Positions 24,498-36,496 are shown, counted from the stretch's first letter. The stretch is 64,000 nt of DNA from Bradysia coprophila (GCF_014529535.1 NW_023503372.1:2765772-2829771), one strand, 5' to 3'. Translations and numbers: made by a program. The notes: generated by a model from the sequence alone, not told the origin.

Positions 24498-26059
24498 TTA
24501 TGATTGGGAATACCAGCTGGCTCCGTTAGTGTTTAACGAATACACCCCATGGATATGCTCACTGAAATGGATAGAGGTAACTTGTAAAAAAAAAATTCTT
24601 TTCAAAATTCGACGAAAACTAACTTTGTGGTGGGACAATTTAGACCCATTTCAATAACGATGCTTGCGTTAGCGTCATTCGTTGATAAGAAATTGCCCGT
24701 ACGATTTGCTCGCTGTACACTTTCGGCGTAAAGCAAAACGGCTCTATTGTGGCTGCATCCTCCTGTTAACAAAATGTGTATTTCAATCACTCTTATGATT
24801 CTCTAGCTATTGATGTCAGTTATACTTTGTTTTAAAACACATTTTTTTTTAAATTATTACACCTACGGTTAGCCATTATTGGTGGGCATCCCGGTTGAAC
24901 TGCAACACCGTTGTTAGGCCAGAAATCCACATGTCCAGTGTTCCTTTTCGTGCCAAATCCGTTTACGTCTGTGTGAATAATATCAACAAATCTGGCGTAG
25001 CGCCACTGCAAAAAGTCATTTCCAATAATTGCAGGATCCAACCCAGTTATTCTGATAAATAAAATAAAGCGACGCTCACAGGGGCTATTTTCAACAATCG
25101 AAATTCTTGAAAATTCACGGTAATTACCGAACTGAATTTTCAATAAAAATCTAGAATTTCCATTTCAGGAACTACCATACCTATCTATGATCTTTGTTTG
25201 GCCAGACCATCCTATCGTATACTTCCCTACGCTTCCAGCCATAAGTGCACCCAGAGAGTGTCCAACAAGATGTATTTTTGAGAACGGAATTCCTTTTTGC
25301 AAGTTCCATCGATCAATAAAAAGTGCAACGGCGCGGGCTAACTGTTTGGAATGGTGAAAGGAGCTGGGTGTTACTGATAGAAAAATGCACTTGAACACTA
25401 CCATAAATTCATTTACCGGTTCTACACTCTGAACTACTACATCATATCTATCGTTCGCTGCTGTTTCACGCCAATCCAACGCGAAAATGTTGAAGGTGCC
25501 ATTGGTTAGGTAAGCATTCAGCAAAACTTGAGTTGTCTTTGACTCAGGTGACTGTCTCCAACCATGAATGTAAATCATATTTGTGCGCGTAACATTAAAC
25601 TGGGAATGGTCTGCAACATTTTGAGCAATTGCTAAATCGTAAGACACATAATCGGCTACAGTTGGTCTAAAGAAACATCGTCAGTTTAGTTTTTATATTA
25701 GTATAATCCAGGGTGGCGGCACCAGTCTCCGGTATCCATAGTCGGAAAGCTGTTCCTTCTTTCAATCATAAAAAGCTTTTGTCAATGAGAGAACAATATG
25801 TGTCCGACTATTAGTACACATGTCAGGAGACTGGTGCGCGAACCCGCACTGGAAAGAAATTGGAAACAGATTATTTACCCTGTGTAGAATATAATTTTAG
25901 AATCATAAGAATTTCCTTGATTCATTTGATTCGATATCGACCAAAAAGCGAATGTTGGCGATACAGCTGTAATTGACAATAATTAGCACCGTTTAATCAA
26001 TCAAATAAAACAAATTAAACAAGTTTACCGATCAATAAAGCGAATGAAAAAGAACACAT
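24498..26059 (-). CDS. Lipase A: pancreatic-lipase-like / phospholipase A1-like secreted lipase
   Basis: This is a secreted neutral lipase of the insect pancreatic-lipase family, which cleaves ester bonds of acylglycerols or phospholipids, probably in the gut. Seven exons give 305 residues: 26059-26029, 25966-25879, 25666-25417, 25341-25181, 25051-24867, 24762-24624, 24561-24498, all GT-AG and in frame. The N terminus is hydrophobic (MCSFSFALLIAVSPTFAFW). The HG oxyanion motif is IYIHGW. The nucleophile is in HLVGHSLGA (Ser152), the acid in TGLDPA (Asp182) and the base in GCSHNRA (His243). It is the most diverged of the four paralogs and has a MITE in intron 2. Substrate preference cannot be read from sequence. 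Confidence 0.92.
25709..25851. mobile_element. hAT-like MITE in lipase A intron 2
   Basis: It begins CAGGGTGGCGGCACCAGTCT, and its far end reads GACTGGTGCGCGAACCCGCA before CTG. The inverted ends share ACCAGTCTCC and a GTGCGG/GTGGCGG core. No clear target duplication remains. It lies wholly within an intron. Confidence 0.6.
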
Positions 26060-26960
26060 CGTAATTGATACTGCTTCGTAATTAAAAGCGCCCTTATGCG
26101 TGTGTACTCTATTCTCGAGATGATTTTGAATGAACTCTAAATAGTGTAGACAGGTTACGTTGTACTTATATCCGTTGAAATTAGAGCAAAATTTGAATAT
26201 CAAAACACACCAAAAATTGTTGGTTTTTCGACTGTCGTTTTATTTGGTATTCACTTGGAATATTACTGAAAACAATCCACGCGAGTGTATTGTATGAAAG
26301 GTGTGTAATATGCGGTATGTAAAACATAATTCGCCTCAAACATTTCCAAAACCAGTGGACACCCGTACGCTAGTCCCGTACGAACCAAAAAGTGCGTACG
26401 TTGCCCTAGTGCGTTAACAGTGCGTTAATTCAACTATGAAAGATAAATTATACATTTTACTAAATTTTAACACTGATAGAAGCCAACTCTCCTTTTGCAA
26501 CCAATTCTTCAGCTGGCATTATCGCTATCGAGATTCATCTACTTGATTTAAAGGAAATCTTTACTTTCTGTTCACATTGTGCAATTACAAGAATTCAAAT
26601 TCGGAAATGTAAAAAATAAACATGATTACCGACTGTCTTTTCTATATGCTGATGTTTTTTTTACGTTAGCTACGTTAGAAAACGGACCCAATCACATTAA
26701 TCGCATTGATTTATGACAACGGTAAAGTTATTTTTTTTTCAATTTTGTTTTGTCTCTTCAGTCTTATATAGAGAGTTACACAACCATATATAAAAACTAT
26801 CGCGGGCAAAATGGATGGATATAACCACCATAAATTCTCATTCTTGAATACGAACCGCGAACAGCATCTATAAGCAACTTAATTTGGATGCCAGACACAA
26901 AAAAATTCTTTTGAATAAGTGAGAAATGAGTAAGAAATATTAAAATTACCAATGAACGTA
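26060..26960. other. Lipase A upstream region
   Basis: No gene seen. CCCGTACGAACC and GTGCGTACG near 26,370-26,400 resemble the end of the element at 18193. The proximal part presumably holds the lipase A promoter. Confidence 0.5.
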
Positions 26961-26967
26961 CAAACCA

Positions 26968-27241
26968 GGTATGGTCTGTCTGTCCATCAAAACCTGAGGA
27001 AATAGCGATTTCATATAAACAAACTCAGGTCAGTTTGTTTATATGAAATGGCTATTTCCTCCACACAAATTTTAACATTAGACCAGTGCCAGACTGGCTC
27101 AAAAATACCTTTCGGGCGTTGTATGAAGACATTTTTGAAAAGGCCTTTCGTTGCCATTTATCCATACAAAAATCAAAAGGCCCTTCGGTAATCGCCCGAA
27201 CGCCCATAGGGCCAGTCCGGCACTGCATTAGACCATACCTA
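26968..27241. mobile_element. Palindromic MITE interrupted by a hAT MITE
   Basis: The left arm AGGTATGGTCTG...AGGAAATAGCGATTTCATAT is mirrored by TATGAAATGGCTATTTCCTC...AGACCATACCT. The right arm is split by the element at 27084-27225. Relatives occur at 35,230-35,360 (both arms) and about 37,580-37,645 (one arm). Confidence 0.8.
27084..27225. mobile_element. hAT-type MITE nested in the palindromic MITE
   Basis: The ends CAGTGCCAGACTGGC and GCCAGTCCGGCACTG differ by one base. A perfect 8-bp duplication CATTAGAC flanks it at 27076-27083 and 27226-27233. No coding sequence. Confidence 0.92.
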
Positions 27242-27252
27242 TAGAGTACACT

Positions 27253-27623
27253 ATCAGGGAATAATTTGGCAAAAAACAGAACAACGAGGTTATTTTAGAC
27301 CCAACAATTCGATAGTCCGGATTCGAAATCCCCCGCAAAACCTGGACTCGGTTGAACCGGTCATGGAAATTGTGCCCATTTTTTGTTCAAATGGAACATG
27401 GTGAATTCAACAATGTGGAGCAATTCAATCACATTGTGAACGAGAATCCGTTAAGGAAATTTAATGGAGGAATTGAGTGGTTACATCTTACAGCTGTTGA
27501 ATGGTTAACAACTCTGGACATAAATCTGTAGTGTTTTTGATTTAGATTTTTTTTTAAACTTTTTTGCTTAGTTTTTGTTATTTTAAAGCTGTATTTAACG
27601 CCATACGATAAATAAATAAATAA
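27253..27623 (+). mobile_element. LINE 3' end with 12-bp target duplication
   Basis: A 371-bp fragment ends in an (ATAA)n tail. A 12-bp duplication ATAGAGTACACT flanks it at 27241-27252 and 27624-27635. The coding part reads NPLRKFNGGIEWLHLT and closes VEWLTTLDINL before a stop, like the extreme C terminus of the LINE at 23611-24346 (WMERLDVDI). It is a severely 5'-truncated, probably I/Jockey-like LINE. Confidence 0.8.
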
Positions 27624-27788
27624 ATAGAGTACACTTTCATTGGAAATTACAACTACGATGAGGAACAATTTTTTATTAATATTGTCACGACTTGGTTGAG
27701 AGAATTCTTTATTGTTGTCTACAAGAGGGAGACTTGGTTTGGAATGTGACTAAATATTTGCTTTGATATTTGCAGGGTATGTTATATT

Positions 27789-27890
27789 ATGCACCTGTGT
27801 CCAAATGTTTAATTTGACGAGTTGGTGACTGTGCTTCTAAGCCGAAGGGGCGGGTAACTTGTCAAAATAAACATTTAGACACAGGTGCAT
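27789..27890. mobile_element. Short palindromic MITE (GTGTCCAAATGTTTA family)
   Basis: The ends ATGCACCTGTGTCCAAATGT and its complement ACATTTAGACACAGGTGCAT pair with one mismatch. A relative lies near 57,565-57,655. It abuts the 5' end of the RTE-like LINE. Confidence 0.75.
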
Positions 27891-27897
27891 ATCATTT

Positions 27898-28839
27898 TTT
27901 ATGTGTTGATGCAAAGGATAAAAGCACGGAAAAATTCAGAATTGGCAGAGGTGTACGACAGGGTGACACCATATCACCTAAGTTATTCACATCGATTCTG
28001 GAAAGTATTTTTAGGAAATTAGACTGGAGTGAAATGGGTATCAACATAAATGGAGAGTACCTGAGTAATCTCCGTTTCGCAGATGACATTTCCCTGATGG
28101 TAGCTGATCTAGATCAGGCGCAAATTATGTTGCAACAGCTGAATGAGGAGTCAAACAAAGTCGGCCTCAAGATGAATTTGTCGAAAACGAAAATCATGAC
28201 AAACATTGACGACGATAGAGACATTAAAATCGGTGATACTGTCATTGAACGAGTTGACAGTAACCTAGGTTACAAATTGAAGTTGGTTCTAGACAACCAA
28301 ACTGCAGAAATAAAACGTAGGATTGGTCTTGCATGGGCAGCGTTCGGAAAACTCAGGCTAATTTTCAAAAACAAAATGAACAATAGTCTGAAACGTAATG
28401 TGTTCGATACGTGTGTCCTTTCTGTGCTCACATATGGAGCGGAAACGTTAACGTTAACAAAAGCTTCCGAAAATAAATTAAGAATGGCACAAAGAGCCAT
28501 GGAAAGAAGTGTGCTTGGAATTACGCTCAGAGATAGAATGACAAATCAATGGATTCGACAACAAACAAAAGTCGTTGATGTCATGGAAAGAATAGCACCT
28601 TTAAAGTGGAGCTGGGCGGGACATATAGCAAGAAGGACGGACGAACGTCGGACCAAAAATATCATGAACTGGAAATCACCTAAAACACGACCTAGAGGTA
28701 GACCAACAGAGAGGTGGAATAATGGTATAAAGAGAATTGCAGGCGCAAATTGGCAACTAATCGTTCGGAATACAAATTATTGGGGAGGCCTACGTCCAGC
28801 AGTGGACAGAAACAGGCTGAAAAAGAAGAAAAAGAAGAG
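27898..28839 (+). mobile_element. 5'-truncated RTE-like LINE, reverse-transcriptase C-terminal part
   Basis: An open frame encodes the RT palm onward: GRGVRQGDTISPKLF, then the catalytic FADD at 28076-28087, the YGAETLTLT thumb region, and the conserved tail with WAGHIARRTDERRTKNI and RPRGRPTERW. It ends in a short A/AAG-rich tail. The upstream endonuclease and RT fingers are absent. The retained frame has no internal stop up to the tail, so it is fairly young. Assignment to the RTE clade rests on motif feel and was not tested by alignment. Confidence 0.8.
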
Positions 28840-28847
28840 ATGCAAAG

Positions 28848-28978
28848 CAGGCGCGCAGAGTTCTATTTTGGTCGTATGGGGCAAAATTTTGGTAAACAAA
28901 AGAAATAAAAAAACCGTATGCGACATGAAGTCGTATGGGGCATCTGCCCAATTCGCCCATAGGAAGTCGGCGCGCCTG
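28848..28978. mobile_element. hAT-type MITE in the LINE tail
   Basis: It starts CAGGCGCGC and ends GCGCGCCTG. A perfect 8-bp duplication ATGCAAAG flanks it at 28840-28847 and 28979-28986. It inserted at the end of the RTE-like LINE, after that LINE was in place. Confidence 0.9.
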
Positions 28979-28986
28979 ATGCAAAG

Positions 28987-29418
28987 GTAAACCCAAACTC
29001 CCTGTCCGAGCTGACGCATAATGTTAGTCTTGCCACACAGAGACATATAAAATATTTTGTACACATCGCCTGGTGTGCCTTTTGGCAGCCAGTCAAGTCC
29101 TGTTCTAAGGGTCCATGTAAAATCCATGTAAATTGCAAACTTTCCATCTGACATAGCGGAAAAATCACTTGCAAGCATGTAATGTTACCGTAACAATGGT
29201 TATTTAGAATGACAAGGGGTAAAGAGTTCAAAAGTAGAGTTTTCGTATGAATCGTTGATCTGAGGCCAAGCCGAGGTCAATAAACAAACGAAAACGTGAC
29301 TTCATTTTTATTACAAGTTATGTAATGGATTTTAGATTAATCAAATTGTACGTTTAACTTTAAAATAATTTCAATAAAAAACGAATTTCACGTCAATAAG
29401 GTCGCTGAGAATCTCCAA
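28987..29418. other. Lipase B 3' flank
   Basis: No gene recognised. The last ~100 bp before the lipase B stop resemble the corresponding flanks of lipases C and D. Confidence 0.5.
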
Positions 29419-30832
29419 TTATGATTGCGAAAACCACCTGGCTCCGTTAGTGTACAATGTATACACACCCTGTGCACTAAAACGAACACAAAAATTGTGT
29501 TACCCTCATGTTCGACAAGAAAAAATCAACAAACTTACTTTTTGGGAGAGTTTAGACCCATTTCAATAACAATGTTTGCATTAGCGTTATTCGTTGATAA
29601 GAAATTGCCAGCACGATATGCCCTCTCCACACTTTCAGCATAGAGTAGAATTGCTCTCATATGACTGCATATAGCTGAAATCGTTAAAAAAAGCGTAAGA
29701 TCTTAACTTAAGATTCGTAAGGCCAACCGGAAATAATATCAATAGTGAATCCGTGTAGCGATGTTAACAAATATTTCTGTTAACTAATTCTGAAGGCCTC
29801 ACGCTTGCAGGACATATACATTTCACCTCGATCTTTTAGGACCAAAAATCAAATTTATTTCACTTACGATCAATTACGACCGACGGACATCCCGGTTGAA
29901 CTGCAACTCCATTGTTTGGCCAGAAATCTACATGTCCAGTATTCCGATTTGTCCCTGATCCGTTAGCGTCAGTATGAATAATGTCGACAAAATTGGCAAA
30001 CGACCAATGCAAGAAATCAGCAGCTACAAAGGCAGGGTCCAGTCCGGTTATTCTTCGCAAGAGATAAAATTGTTAAAAGATCGGATGAGATCAAATAATA
30101 AGTACCTCTCGATGGACTTCGTTTGGCCCGACCATCCTCGTGTATATTTTCCTGCCGATCCAGCCAAATGAGCACCTAGCGAGTGACCTACAAGATGCAT
30201 GGTCGAGAACGGAACTCCTTTTTGCGAATTCCATCGGTCAATGAATAATGCAACCGCTATGCCTAGCTGTGTTTAAAATAGTAGACAGTTAGTCGCAGTA
30301 TAAAGGCCAAGCTTTCAAATCAATCATTTACAGGTTCCACTCTCTGAACGACCAAATCTAAGAAAACACTCGACGCTGCTAATCTCCAATCCAATGCCAA
30401 AATGTTGAAGGTGCCATTGGCTAAGTAAGCATTTAATAGAATTTGACTAGCTGGTGAGTCAGGTGATTGTTGCCAACCATGAAAGAAAATAACACTTTTG
30501 CGTAATACATTGAAATGCGGATCATCGGCAACATTTTCCGCTGTTGTTAAGTTGAATGAAACGAAGTCGGACACTGTCGGTCTAAGAGAATTCCGTCAGG
30601 TCAATATAAACATGGGACACAAAAACCACAGCGAATAAGATTGTTGCATTTGCTCACCCTCGGTAGAATCTAATTGTGGAATTGAAAGTATTTCCTTGAC
30701 TCGCCACGACATCGAAATTTAGTGCAAATATTAGGGCACCTGTGAATCGAAATAATTAGCAATGCAACTTTCACACGTATTCGAGACGAATTGCAAAATA
30801 CCAATTAATAAAACAAATAAGGAAGAACACAT
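29419..30832 (-). CDS. Lipase B: pancreatic-lipase-like secreted lipase
   Basis: A 300-residue paralog of lipase A with the same seven-exon structure and intron phases: 30832-30802, 30739-30658, 30581-30332, 30266-30106, 30052-29868, 29674-29539, 29476-29419. The signal peptide is [17 protein letters not shown]. The triad is intact: [10 protein letters not shown] (Ser150), TGLDPA (Asp180) and CSHMRA (His241). One residue is odd: near the C terminus the conserved NCP of the other three copies reads NSP, so a Cys that probably forms a disulfide is lost. The acceptor before exon 5 (GCGAAG) lacks a pyrimidine run, a trait shared with lipase C. Confidence 0.92.
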
Positions 30833-31491
30833 GACTAGTGATGTGTTTGATTACTTTAAAACCGTCTTCCTCTGAGTGTGGATTTTTAATGAACTCAAAT
30901 GTTAAAGGGTGATTGGATTATATATATTGAATTTGGCAATATTGGAATGCAAAATTACACCTGTTCAATCATTTTACAGTGAATACAATATTCGATTGAT
31001 AAAATATTTATTGTTTGAAGACACGTTATCTTTCTCTAACAGAAAATTCGTCGGAATCCGTTGCTGGAAGTTTTAGGTACTTATCAGACACGAAGGCAAT
31101 TTTTGCTACATATGAGGGAGGGATTGACTTTGAAGAAAATGTTCGGTAACTACTCGTCCAAATCTCACAAGCAAATCATTCAGTAGAGGTGAAAATCAAC
31201 AAATTTTATCGAGCCTGAATTGGTTGACCCGTAAATTCTCGAGACCTGCTAGCATCTTTGTCTTGTTTGATTTCATTTAATCGTGTGTCAATACGACACG
31301 AGCTTCATCGCTTTCATTTTGATTCGATGAGTGGTGACTAGTGAAGTGATATGTGTGAAGTGTTCAATATCGTGGTAATGAACGATAAATAATTGTCTGG
31401 TGCTTCCTTTGATTCAACGAACAACTAATTAATCGATATGAGACTCCAGTATAGGTCTATAGATGGCAGTTCTAACAATAACACTTCTTTC

Positions 31492-31707
31492 CAGTGCCTA
31501 TTTTTCGTGAAATTTTAGTGAAATTTCCTGAAATTTAATGAAATTCGTGAAATTTAATGAAATTCGTGAAATTTAATGAAATTCGTGAAATTTAATGAAA
31601 TTCGTGAAATTTAATGAAATTCGTGAAATTTAATGAAATTCGTGAAATTTCGTGAAATTCGTGAAATTTCGTGAAATTCGTGAAATAAATTTACAAAATA
31701 GGCCCTG
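31492..31707. mobile_element. hAT-type MITE with internal GAAATT tandem array
   Basis: It starts CAGTGCCTAT and ends ATAGGCCCTG. A perfect 8-bp duplication CTTCTTTC flanks it at 31484-31491 and 31708-31715. The interior is a run of near-identical 18-bp units (GTGAAATTTAATGAAATTC) followed by a shorter GTGAAATTTC variant. It shares ends with 20992-21111. Confidence 0.92.
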
Positions 31708-32569
31708 CTTCTTTCCATGGAAACAAGAACGATGTTAGCCAGCAGCAATAAACGTAAATAATAATAATCTACCTATCCCGTTGGGTTTAGGAAAGGCTTT
31801 TCTTTTTGAGACTCTTTTATTTTCGAATAAATTCAACTGAAATAGACGCGAGGGGAACCTCCACTCAGGAAGGAAACTACCATAGGCAGATGTGTATTAT
31901 AAACCAGGATTTATTGACCATATTCATAGGTTGACCCAGGAATTGACACTCAGCTATATCAGAGTCAGAGTCAATATTAATTCGATGTATAGAAGCTTTC
32001 TGAAGTGAATGAATGAATGAATGCAGTAAATTTCTGTTGTGAGCGTAGTCCGTTAGTCAACACTCAACACTAACACCTTCAATATCCATGTCTTGTATGG
32101 TTAAAATAATGCTAAAAAATGAAGTAAAGGCTTTATAATCAGTCTCTTAAAAATACTTTGACCAAATGAAGTAATAGATCTGCCTCCTGTGAAAGGTTAA
32201 ACAATAACATTGAGAAAGTTACAGTTGAGTGATCAACATCGATAAAACTCGAATTTTGCGGAGATTTTTTTGGGTAAAGAATTTGTACAGATACAATCTC
32301 GTCGACTGTATTCTCCACAACAGATAGCGACTGAATGTAGCTATACAATTCGAAAGACCTCATCAAGCCTCATGCATTTATAAAATGTTACAAGGAAGAA
32401 ATAGCAATTCGAACGACTTTGTGTTACTTACCTTGTATTGCTACAGATGTCGATTTTCTTGTTCTGGATAATAGCAGTCCCTTTAAGCTTCACCTACTTA
32501 AAATGATAATGATACCTTGAGATATCGAAAGGCGCTCGGATTCAGCTCTTCAAAAAGGGCTCAAATGGT

Positions 32570-32717
32570 TAGGGGCCCTTCAAATAGTGCGCACGCACTT
32601 AAGGGGGAGGGGGTGTCTAAAATTGGGACTTTTTATATGGAAAAACGCGTGCGAAAGGGGGGGGAGGGGTCAAAAAATAGCCGCACACCACGTGCGCACT
32701 TTATGAATGGTCCCTTA
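32570..32717. mobile_element. MITE with GTGCGCAC-containing inverted ends
   Basis: The left end TAGGGGCCCTTCAAATAGTG pairs imperfectly with the complement of the right end, whose outward reading is TAAGGGACCATTCATAAAGT; both then read GCGCAC. Central GGGGGAGGGG and GGGGGGGGAGGGG runs are unusual in this AT-rich DNA. Target duplication unclear. Confidence 0.6.
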
Positions 32718-32881
32718 CTCAATGAAAAATGTCAAACCGAAACATTTTAGTCATCTAGTTCAATTTAACATTTACATTTTTTTGATGTAAATAACCAAAG
32801 AGCTACACAGCTACGGTTTAATCAAAATACACGTTTAACGTCAGGTCAAAATACAAATTTGATTTTGCCTGTATCCTCCAA

Positions 32882-34321
32882 TTATGATTGCGAATACCAG
32901 CTGTGTCCGTTAGTTGACAGTGAATACACACCCCGAGCACTAAAATGAGTCCAAAAATGGTGTTTCTCTCATGCTTGAAAAAGTTCAACAAAATACTTAC
33001 TTTGTGGGACAATTCAGGCCCATTTCAATAACATCGCTAGCATTGTCCTTATTCGTTGATAAGAAATTAGCACTACGGTATGCCCTCTGTACACTTTCAG
33101 CATAAAGTACAATTGACCTTCGATGACTGCACCTAGCTGAATTCGTTAACCACGAATTCAAAAACGAAAAAAATGAAGAACTTAGACCCCCATGGCAGGC
33201 AATTTTTTTCACCTACGTTGAAATAGTATCGGTGGACATCCCGGTTGAACTGCAACACCATTGTTTGGCCAGAAATCGACGTGCCCAGTATTTTTATTTG
33301 TCCCGGCGCCGTTAGCGTCAGTATGAATAATATCAACAAATCTGGCATAACGCCACTGCAAGAAATCATCTGCTGTAGAGGCAGGGTCGAGTCCAGTTAT
33401 TCTTCGCAACGGGGAAAAATGATAGAAGGACGGTTTATTGTTCCTCAATTAGATAGCACGAGCCTCTAGTACCTTTCGATGTACTTCGTTTGACCCGACC
33501 ACTCTTTTATATTCTTTCCTGCAGATCCAGCCAAATGAGCACCCAGCGAGTGACCCACAAGATGCATTGATGAGAACGGAATTCCTTTTTGCAAATTCCA
33601 TCGTTCAATGAATAATGCAACTGCTATGCCCAGCTGTGTTTTAAATACGAGTCACTATTAGTATGGCAGTATAAAGCCCTAGCTTCCGATTCATTCATTT
33701 ACTGGTTCAATTTTATGAGCGACTTGGTCTAAGAAAATGCCCGACGCTGTTTCGCTCCAATCCAATGCCAAAATGTTGAATGAGCCGTTGACAAGGTAAG
33801 CATTTAGTAGAGTTTGAATGTTTGGTGAATCAGGCGATCGTCGCCAACCATGGATGAAAATCATATTTCTGCGTACAAATTTGAAATGAGGATCGTCGAC
33901 AACATTTTCCGCTGCCGTTAAGTCGAATGTGACGAAATCGCGCACTGTTGGTCTACGGAAACGAAACGAAAACTAATGCGAAGAAGATTGAAACAGATGA
34001 TGGTTACCCTTGGTAGAATCTGATTTTAGAACTAAAACTATCTCCTTCATTGGCCGCGCCATTAACATTAAGTCCAAATATGCCCACTGCATATCAAAAG
34101 AAAATTTTCGTAAGTTTTGTCCTTTTTTATCAAATTAAATTCCAACATTTATCACTTGGTGGCCATAGAGTTACACTCAAGTGATGAGATGACATGGTGG
34201 CGCTGATGCTAATCGGCACCTAAAAACTTCCTGCCCACTTGGGCTTGAATATGACGCTACCATGTCTTCTCTATAGTGTTTGTGAAATACCAATTAATAA
34301 AACGAATGTAGAATAATACAT
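32882..34321 (-). CDS. Lipase C: pancreatic-lipase-like secreted lipase
   Basis: A 299-residue paralog with the shared seven-exon layout: 34321-34291, 34086-34008, 33952-33703, 33633-33473, 33401-33217, 33136-33001, 32939-32882. The signal peptide begins [16 protein letters not shown]. The oxyanion motif is IFIHGW. The catalytic residues are Ser149 in [10 protein letters not shown], Asp179 in TGLDPA and His240 in CSHRRS. It is closest to lipase D in sequence (both encode NEGDSF, VVDDP and RRN at the same places) and lies head to head with it. Intron 1 contains a MITE also found in intron 1 of lipase D. The coding sequence appears whole. Confidence 0.93.
34140..34275. mobile_element. MITE in lipase C intron 1, shared with lipase D
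   Basis: It contains GATGACATGGTGGCG and ACGCTACCATGTCTTCTC as diverged inverted ends. The same element, in the same intron and the same orientation relative to the gene, is in lipase D near 38,039-38,155. It was therefore present before the C/D duplication. Confidence 0.75.
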
Positions 34322-36496
34322 GATTCGTAATGTATTGCCCAAAATATTTCGTTTTTGAAAACTGCCTACTTTCGAATGTGGAACGATTGCATTCACTGAA
34401 ACGTACTTTTACATTCAGCCAAAACACCAAACTACATTTAATTTTAATTTAATTGTATGTTGCAACTGATAACATATTTTTTTGATTACAAAACAAATAA
34501 TTAAGTTTTTTTTACGAGCTCCATGTCACAAAAACCCTTGAAAGCACACGCCGAAAGCTATGCGAAATCATTGTTTTCTTGCTCTGTTCAATTTCTATAT
34601 TTCGAGGACGCAAAAAATGACCAAGGACCGAAAACGGTGTTTTGCACAAAATGAATAGTTTCTGGTTACAGGAAGCACCAACTGAATTTAATTTTATGTA
34701 TGAATTCGTATACCTTGAGATTCTTCTTGACCCTCTATTATAGTTGAAATCTATTTTTAGTGTTGGTGTGTTTCCGAGCTTTTATGAATATAATTCTCTC
34801 ACAACACAAGAGGTGTTAATTGAGAGCATTTTCTGTATGTATCAGTTCTATCTATCTTTTATTCGAATTCGAATAATTTCATTCGCATAATAATGAGGAA
34901 GTGGTAGAAATCGTCATTCGTTTCTGTGCTGCCGGTCGGTAACAATCGATTGTTTAGCTCGACAATATCATTCCTCAAGCTAAACAATTTTATTCGAATT
35001 TTATTAAATTTCGACTGCCTCGATTTCGCCTTCAAAATTTATACGAAAACTGGAATTTGCCAACTTTTTATCCCTTGCTGTATAGATGACTATTTATTAT
35101 ATTTGAAGAAGATAACAAGAGTTTCTGCCAATAGTTATTGTTTGAAGTTTAACTTTAAGCAGGCAATTTTTTGGTAATTATTTCTTAAAATAATAATAAG
35201 CTGACCTCACAAAGGCAGTGAAAGTACAAACCAGGTATGGTCTGTCCATACAAACCGGAGGAAATAGCTATTTCATATAAAAAAACTCACCTTTCAATGA
35301 AAATCATTGAGAGGTGAGTCTGTTTATATGAAATTGCTGTTTCCTCCGCTCCATACACAATTTTTTTTTATTTTTTTTTTTAAGCCAATATTGGTCCTAT
35401 TGAAAAACTAATTACCTTGCCAGACTCCTCAGATCACAAGCTACAGACTGACATGTTGTTCGATCGAAATCCATAGCGTAAAAAATTTCATTTTTCTAAA
35501 TGTGGCAGTTGTCAAACACATGCGACTTATACTCGATATACTCGTTATACTGTATATACTCAGAATATACGCGATATACTCGATATACTCAGTATAAATA
35601 AAACCCTGCCTTTATTAAATGTATGGAGCGTTCTTTAATTGCAGAAAAATAAAAATAAATTTAGATTATTTTATTGGTTCTTATCTACATCGTGGTCGCA
35701 CAATTAAAACATTTGTAATTTTTTTTTTAAACTATTGTTTAAAAAAAAACCGGTGCAACAGTCTCGCAACAGTTACGTGTGTTATAATATGGCGCGGTTG
35801 TCGAAAACGTTCATGAAATTCGATAATAACTAATAACAACAGTTTTCGACCAGCAAGCATGGAATAGTAATTTCTGTTTATCCGAGGCGCAGGCGAAGAA
35901 TCATGAGAAGTACGGCTTTCACAAGTAAATGTGTGAAATTGAGCGAGGTTTGGAGGAATCGTTAATTGATAGATATACGAAGCGTTGTATGTACATTATT
36001 TCAAATTTAACCGGTAAACGGTAATACAGTCCTTTAAAAATATTTCAGTTAATTACAGTTGATTGCGGTTCTAAATATAGACCCCCTAGGAGAGTTCAAA
36101 ATAGTGGACCGTTCGGGAATACCTGACATTTCATAACAAATAATCATGGCAAAATATGTCGTATTTCAGTTATCCGGTGCACAAAATATTTTCACGCGTC
36201 AAAAATAAATTTTCAACAAAAATTTCACTAGTTGAAAATTTTCACGCGTTAAAAAAAATGTTTCCACTTTGAGAAACGCATCACGACGTAAATCGGAAAA
36301 AAATTCGTGCGTCAAATAACGCATAAAAGTGAAAAAAAAATCGTGAGTTCTTCCTAACTTTTCCTCATTAGTCGGTATGCCAAGTTTGAAGTTTTTAGGA
36401 CTTTCCGTCTGGGCTCCTATAGAGAGACAAACAAACAAACCAACAAACAGACAAACATTGAACTTTATATCAGTCAAAAACACTCAAAGAGTAAAA

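Larger units (their letters stand above)
30833..32881. other. Region between lipases B and C
   Basis: Two kilobases with two MITEs (31492-31707 and 32570-32717) and no recognisable gene. It contains the lipase B promoter side and the lipase C 3' flank. Confidence 0.6.

Noticed and set aside
27084-27225. Considered a microRNA hairpin
   Set aside because: Inverted ends plus the 8-bp target duplication fit a transposon better; the same applies to 37136-37259.
28777-29231. Overlapping minus-strand frames of 122-133 codons
   Set aside because: They run across a LINE tail, a hAT MITE and flank; the composition is random and frames overlap each other.
31510-31690. Regular short repeats that resemble a CRISPR-like array
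   Set aside because: Units are contiguous with no unique spacers, lie inside a hAT MITE with 8-bp duplication, and the genome is eukaryotic.
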